Positions 23,889-27,438 of a DNA stretch of 27,438 nt are shown here, piece after piece (position 1 is the first letter of the stretch; every line of letters begins with the position of its first letter). The DNA lies in assembly GCA_012959845.1 (NCBI GenBank), contig DUCL01000092.1, positions 1 through 27,438 on the forward strand, written 5' to 3'. The translations under genes were made by a program, and so were the position numbers. Below the pieces are notes generated by a model that was given only the letters and a program-made list of their open reading frames with translations, was not told where the DNA came from and made no database searches. The DNA is from Candidatus Poseidoniales archaeon. Its GTDB lineage: Archaea; Thermoplasmatota; Poseidoniia; Poseidoniales; Poseidoniaceae.

Positions 23889-26800
23889 TCAAGCCTTGAG
23901 GTCGTATGCCAATCCGCTCCAGGAGCGAAGTAGAGCACCTTGCGCATTTGCCGGAGCATATGACATGGTGATCGTGACATCGGTCAAAGGTGTACCATCA
24001 GGTGCGTGGGTGCGTACATAGACTTCATCACCAGTGTTGAAGGTAGAAATCGACTTGGTTCCTTCCTTATTCACTTGGTCTACGAATGTGACGAAAGCGT
24101 CACTGTTTGCAGGGTTGAACCCGTAAACATCGTTAGTATCAGCCAAATTGGCAGTGAAGGTCTGGGGAGACCCACTTGCATCCACATAGAACACACGGAC
24201 TTCAACAGCTTGAGTTGCCAAGTCTGTTTCAGATTGTGTCACTGAGATTCTCCAGTGACCTTGATCCGCGTCTCCACCATTGATATCCTCAATAGAGAAG
24301 GTGACTCTAGGGACACCCTTGACATCAGTTTCAGCTAGACTAGAAGCCCACACGTAGATTACACCTGATAGAACCACTGTGATAGCGACCATTAGAATGG
24401 TTGCGATAACAGGGGATACTGCAAGTTCATCTTCTACGATAGACTCTTCCAATGCTTCCTCGTCCTCATCACGGCGTCCGGAAAGTGCAAGAGCACTGAC
24501 AAAGACACCAGCAAGGCTCACAGCAATAATGCTAGGAGCGAAGGAAGGAACTGCACCTGCGCCGATTGTACCGACTACAGTTGGCAGATCTTGTCCACTT
24601 GCCTCAAAGGTTGAAGATGGCTGGTTAGCGTGTGCACATGTTGCTGCAGTACCAAGACTGGACATCATGTTGTTACACCAGTTGCTGTCTTCAAGTAGAG
24701 GTCGGCGTTCAGAGGTCTGTGTAGCATTGCTACCGTATTGACCAGGCTTGGACCAATCTGCTCCTTGTTGTCCTTGGTTGTTAGAACGGTGGGAAGCAGG
24801 GCTATCAGTCTGGAAACGCTCAGTAGCAGGTGCTAGCACGTCACAAGGGTTAGCCATACAGGTCTTGACATCCATCTCGACCCAAACGTTTGTTGTATCC
24901 TTTGTGATGTACACATCTTCAGTGATCGCAACTGATGTTCCATATGCTGGTACAGCGTAGTAGCGTGTTTGCTCAACTTCAGAGTGACCGTCTGTGTGGT
25001 AGGTAATCGCCAACATGTGGTCGTAGGTGTAAGGACCTTCATCTCCGCCAGCAGTAACATCAACAGTAACTGGTACATATGTTCCAGTCATGATGTTGCT
25101 AACTCCATTGAAGGAGAATCCTGTATTTGCACTGAATCCGTAGTCAGCAACAAGCTCACGTACTCTTTCAACACGGATACCAATCTCTTGTGTAGCAACA
25201 CCTTGCGAATAATCTGCAATTGGCATCAAAGCAGTATCGTAATTAGGAACATACGATGGTGCAGATGCTGTGTCACGTAGTACCAAACGGATTTGACAGT
25301 AGTCAGATCCGGTCGGTCCGATTTGGTGGATACCGTTGTCGTTCAAGTAGTCAACTTCCCAATCAAATCCATTGGTTGTTGCATCTTCAACTAGGTCCAA
25401 GACTAAGTCATCACCAACAATTGATGCAGCGAAGTAGTTACCGTATACACACTGGTCTGTAGACTCAATTTCCCAAGTCAAATCAGAGTCCTCGTGGTCG
25501 ATATCGTCCTTCATTGCAGCAAGACTGAATGTCAAGTTGGCAGCAGTGGTATCGTCTTCCATGACTGAAAGCTTCCAAGGGATTGTGTTAACAGATCCGT
25601 TGTCTGGATTCACTGAAACAGTTCTTCCTTCATCATCGGTCATCGATGCGTTCCAGTCAACAATAACTGGAGCGTCGTTAACAGGTGATACTGAGAAATC
25701 AACATCAAACGCAATTGCATCTTGGTCCCCTACTCCATCATCGGATAGAGTCAGAGTAACCGTACAGGTGCCTCCAAGTTCGTTGTTTGTGTTCTCGGAA
25801 AGAACCAACTCGTTGAGTGAGTTCACTTCAGCAGTGAAGGCAATACATGTTGAAGGTACAGATGCACCCCATGTGTAGACTTGTCGTACTGGCGCTTGCT
25901 CGTTAGCCATGTCACGGATGTATGAACGTGTTGCATTGCTTACATCTCCCAAGAACTTGGTATGTGAACCGAATCCTTCTGGCAGAATGTTGTTGAATGA
26001 CACATCCTCAGAGAAGAGAGGCATACAGTCTATTTCATCAATATTACAAATCACTGGTGCGTCATTGACGTTTTCAACTTCGAATGTTATGTTCTTAGAA
26101 TCAGTCAATCCGTTGCTGTCAGTTACTTCGAAGCTGTAGGTCATAGTACCGAACTGGTTGTCAAGAGGTGTGATAGTTACTTGGTGACCATTTTGGTTCC
26201 AATCAACTAGTATGCCGTCGTGAGCAACAAGGTTACTTTCAGCAGATGTCCAGGACATTGTTGCCTCATCGTCTTGCAAGTCATCAGCCATGTTAGTTAG
26301 GCTGAATGAGTAAGCACCTGAGTCTTCGTTGACAGTGATGTCATCGAGAGATGTTCCAATAACAGGACAAGCACGCTCCATATCTAGGTTGAGGTTAGCA
26401 TTGGTTGCCATTGATAGGTCCTCAGTAACAGCCCAGTCATATGCACAGTCTGCAGAGGTCTTGATCATTACATCGTAGGCCTTTGCAACACTTGGTGTGC
26501 TAGATCCCTTGTATGTGCGGTATACTAGTACTTCATCAGCAATTGAACCGGTTAGCAAATCATTGTGCGTCAACTCAACAGTGATGTATTCACTGAAGGT
26601 TTGCAAAGTGCTTCCGCTGTCAATTGTCTGAGTTGGGTGAACAGTGCTGACATCAGCAGTGCTCTCACCTTGTACTATTGCAACAATGTCAACTTGACTT
26701 GGTGTTCCACCCATACGGCTGAACGGTATTGAAATCTCAGCAAAACTGCCAGAGAAGTCTACCGAAATAGCGTCTTGACTCAATGATGTTGGTCCCCATC

Positions 26801-27438
26801 CAAGGAAACCATATGAGTACAGGTCGTATGATGAATCACTGTCTGCCCATAGAACATAATTCGCAGGTACAGGTAGTGTATGTGCACCGCCCATTCCATT
26901 GTATCCAGTTGTAGATCCACTTCCATCAGTACTGATGTAAATCAGTAGGTCAGAGTTAGATAGATCCTCGCCGGTCAATCCGAAGTATAGGTTATCGCCT
27001 TCAATATATGTCATAGACATGTCATTGGTACTGTCACCGCTCATTACACCTGGCATTGCATATCCAGATGGGTTCAGAGCGTTTCCACCGTTCCAGTCAC
27101 TGTCGTCACCGTCAACAACCATGTTTTCTGGTTGGAAACTTGTGGACACGTAAGAAGCACGTGTTCCGTCAGTGGACTTGATGAGAAGAGCAACTTCGTT
27201 CGATGGAGTAGCAGTCAAGTGAGTGCTGTCCATTGTGAAGAGGTTTGCTTCATCAATTGTTGCGGTAGAATCAACGATCAACTTAGATGCGTTAAGAGAG
27301 TTACCAATAGAGGTAATGTATGCGTTTGAACCTGCATCAATTTGTGTTGTTGAAGTCCAAGTCATGTTCTCAACTGTTCCTACTGATTCGTCGACCTTCA
27401 ATGCGGTAGTTGCATCAGCAGTACCACCATCCCAACGG
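23889..27438 (-). CDS. Giant surface protein with C-terminal archaeal pilin-like module (N-terminus outside window)
   Basis: The frame is open from the window edge to a TGA at 23889-23891, giving at least 1182 residues; the true start is outside. In order: a beta-sandwich resembling CBM9/DOMON (about 27125-26680), cadherin/tandem-95-like modules ending in NDAPVI (26350-26040 and near 25690-25655), further beta-rich modules, a Cys-containing segment (25000-24600), TM1 (about 24560-24477, PSIIAVSLAGVFVSALAL), an acidic cytoplasmic-type loop, then AVSPVIATILMVAITVVLSG (from 24422). That last segment matches the hydrophobic N-domain of archaeal type IV pilins, followed by a beta-rich ectodomain of about 150 residues to the end. 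Codons favour C-ending forms (AAC, ATC, GAC) more than neighbours, suggesting high expression. A major cell-surface or S-layer-type role is inference. Confidence 0.88.
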   Translation of the reverse strand, partial: RWDGGTADATTALKVDESVGTVENMTWTSTTQIDAGSNAYITSIGNSLNASKLIVDSTATIDEANLFTMDSTHLTATPSNEVALLIKSTDGTRASYVSTSFQPENMVVDGDDSDWNGGNALNPSGYAMPGVMSGDSTNDMSMTYIEGDNLYFGLTGEDLSNSDLLIYISTDGSGSTTGYNGMGGAHTLPVPANYVLWADSDSSYDLYSYGFLGWGPTSLSQDAISVDFSGSFAEISIPFSRMGGTPSQVDIVAIVQGESTADVSTVHPTQTIDSGSTLQTFSEYITVELTHNDLLTGSIADEVLVYRTYKGSSTPSVAKAYDVMIKTSADCAYDWAVTEDLSMATNANLNLDMERACPVIGTSLDDITVNEDSGAYSFSLTNMADDLQDDEATMSWTSAESNLVAHDGILVDWNQNGHQVTITPLDNQFGTMTYSFEVTDSNGLTDSKNITFEVENVNDAPVICNIDEIDCMPLFSEDVSFNNILPEGFGSHTKFLGDVSNATRSYIRDMANEQAPVRQVYTWGASVPSTCIAFTAEVNSLNELVLSENTNNELGGTCTVTLTLSDDGVGDQDAIAFDVDFSVSPVNDAPVIVDWNASMTDDEGRTVSVNPDNGSVNTIPWKLSVMEDDTTAANLTFSLAAMKDDIDHEDSDLTWEIESTDQCVYGNYFAASIVGDDLVLDLVEDATTNGFDWEVDYLNDNGIHQIGPTGSDYCQIRLVLRDTASAPSYVPNYDTALMPIADYSQGVATQEIGIRVERVRELVADYGFSANTGFSFNGVSNIMTGTYVPVTVDVTAGGDEGPYTYDHMLAITYHTDGHSEVEQTRYYAVPAYGTSVAITEDVYITKDTTNVWVEMDVKTCMANPCDVLAPATERFQTDSPASHRSNNQGQQGADWSKPGQYGSNATQTSERRPLLEDSNWCNNMMSSLGTAATCAHANQPSSTFEASGQDLPTVVGTIGAGAVPSFAPSIIAVSLAGVFVSALALSGRRDEDEEALEESIVEDELAVSPVIATILMVAITVVLSGVIYVWASSLAETDVKGVPRVTFSIEDINGGDADQGHWRISVTQSETDLATQAVEVRVFYVDASGSPQTFTANLADTNDVYGFNPANSDAFVTFVDQVNKEGTKSISTFNTGDEVYVRTHAPDGTPLTDVTITMSYAPANAQGALLRSWSGLAYDLKA

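Noticed and set aside
27366..27401. TTG at 27401 as the true start of the giant surface protein
   Set aside because: The frame stays open to the window edge and no signal peptide follows the TTG, so the real start must lie outside the window.
1..27438. CRISPR array, insertion sequence or replication origin
   Set aside because: No regularly spaced short repeats, transposase frames or origin-type repeat clusters were seen; the only mobile-element trace is the 17-bp att-like duplication.

Overview
The window looks like a piece of a marine planktonic archaeal chromosome, most likely a Thermoplasmatota / Marine Group II-type (Poseidoniales) genome; the rank below 'archaeon' is inference. The archaeal evidence is direct: a clamp-loader small subunit, a PolD small subunit (DP1), Pelota, a GatD-type tRNA amidotransferase subunit, and an elongator tRNA-Met with a canonical bulge-helix-bulge intron. 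Composition is moderately AT-rich, genes are tightly packed on both strands, and no gene-free stretch exceeds about 270 bases.

Layout. 1-4628 (-) is the N-terminal 1542 codons of a giant secreted protein built from alternating DNRLRE/CBM96-like and fibronectin-III-like modules; its C-terminus lies outside the window. A divergent intergenic region leads to rfcS (4834-5793, +). A doubtful small ORF and a three-TM membrane protein (6039-6944, -) follow. Next come the intron-containing tRNA-Met, a 17-bp duplicate of its 3' end 160 bp downstream (an att-like scar), and then gatD and an acyl-CoA carboxylase carboxyltransferase (7446-10404, +). Convergent to these, on the minus strand, are a secreted alpha/beta-hydrolase-like protein whose nucleophile serine is replaced by glycine (10408-13203) and an enlarged shikimate dehydrogenase (13250-14308).

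14405-17147 (+) is a membrane-organisation operon: two very small TM proteins, an NfeD-like protein and a flotillin. Then fhs (formate-tetrahydrofolate ligase) is tightly followed by pelota and a 105-residue unknown. A tRNA-Val(UAC) lies on the minus strand. It is followed by a PncC/CinA-C protein with an unusual charged tail and the PolD small subunit (20531-22940, +). A HAD phosphatase (22953-23645, -) is convergent with these. The right edge is a second giant surface protein (23889 to beyond 27438, -) whose C-terminus carries a complete archaeal type IV pilin-like module behind an extra TM segment; its 3' flank holds a strong hairpin/T-tract terminator and further hairpins.

Theme. Housekeeping genes for replication, translation, ribosome rescue, C1 and shikimate metabolism are interspersed with a large investment in the cell surface: two giant modular proteins, a hydrolase-like ectoprotein, and a flotillin/NfeD set. 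The most unusual items are the giant-protein/pilin fusion, the Ser-to-Gly 'dead' hydrolase with a palindrome between its TATA box and start codon, the tRNA-Met att-like duplication, and the minicistron that overlaps the flotillin start.
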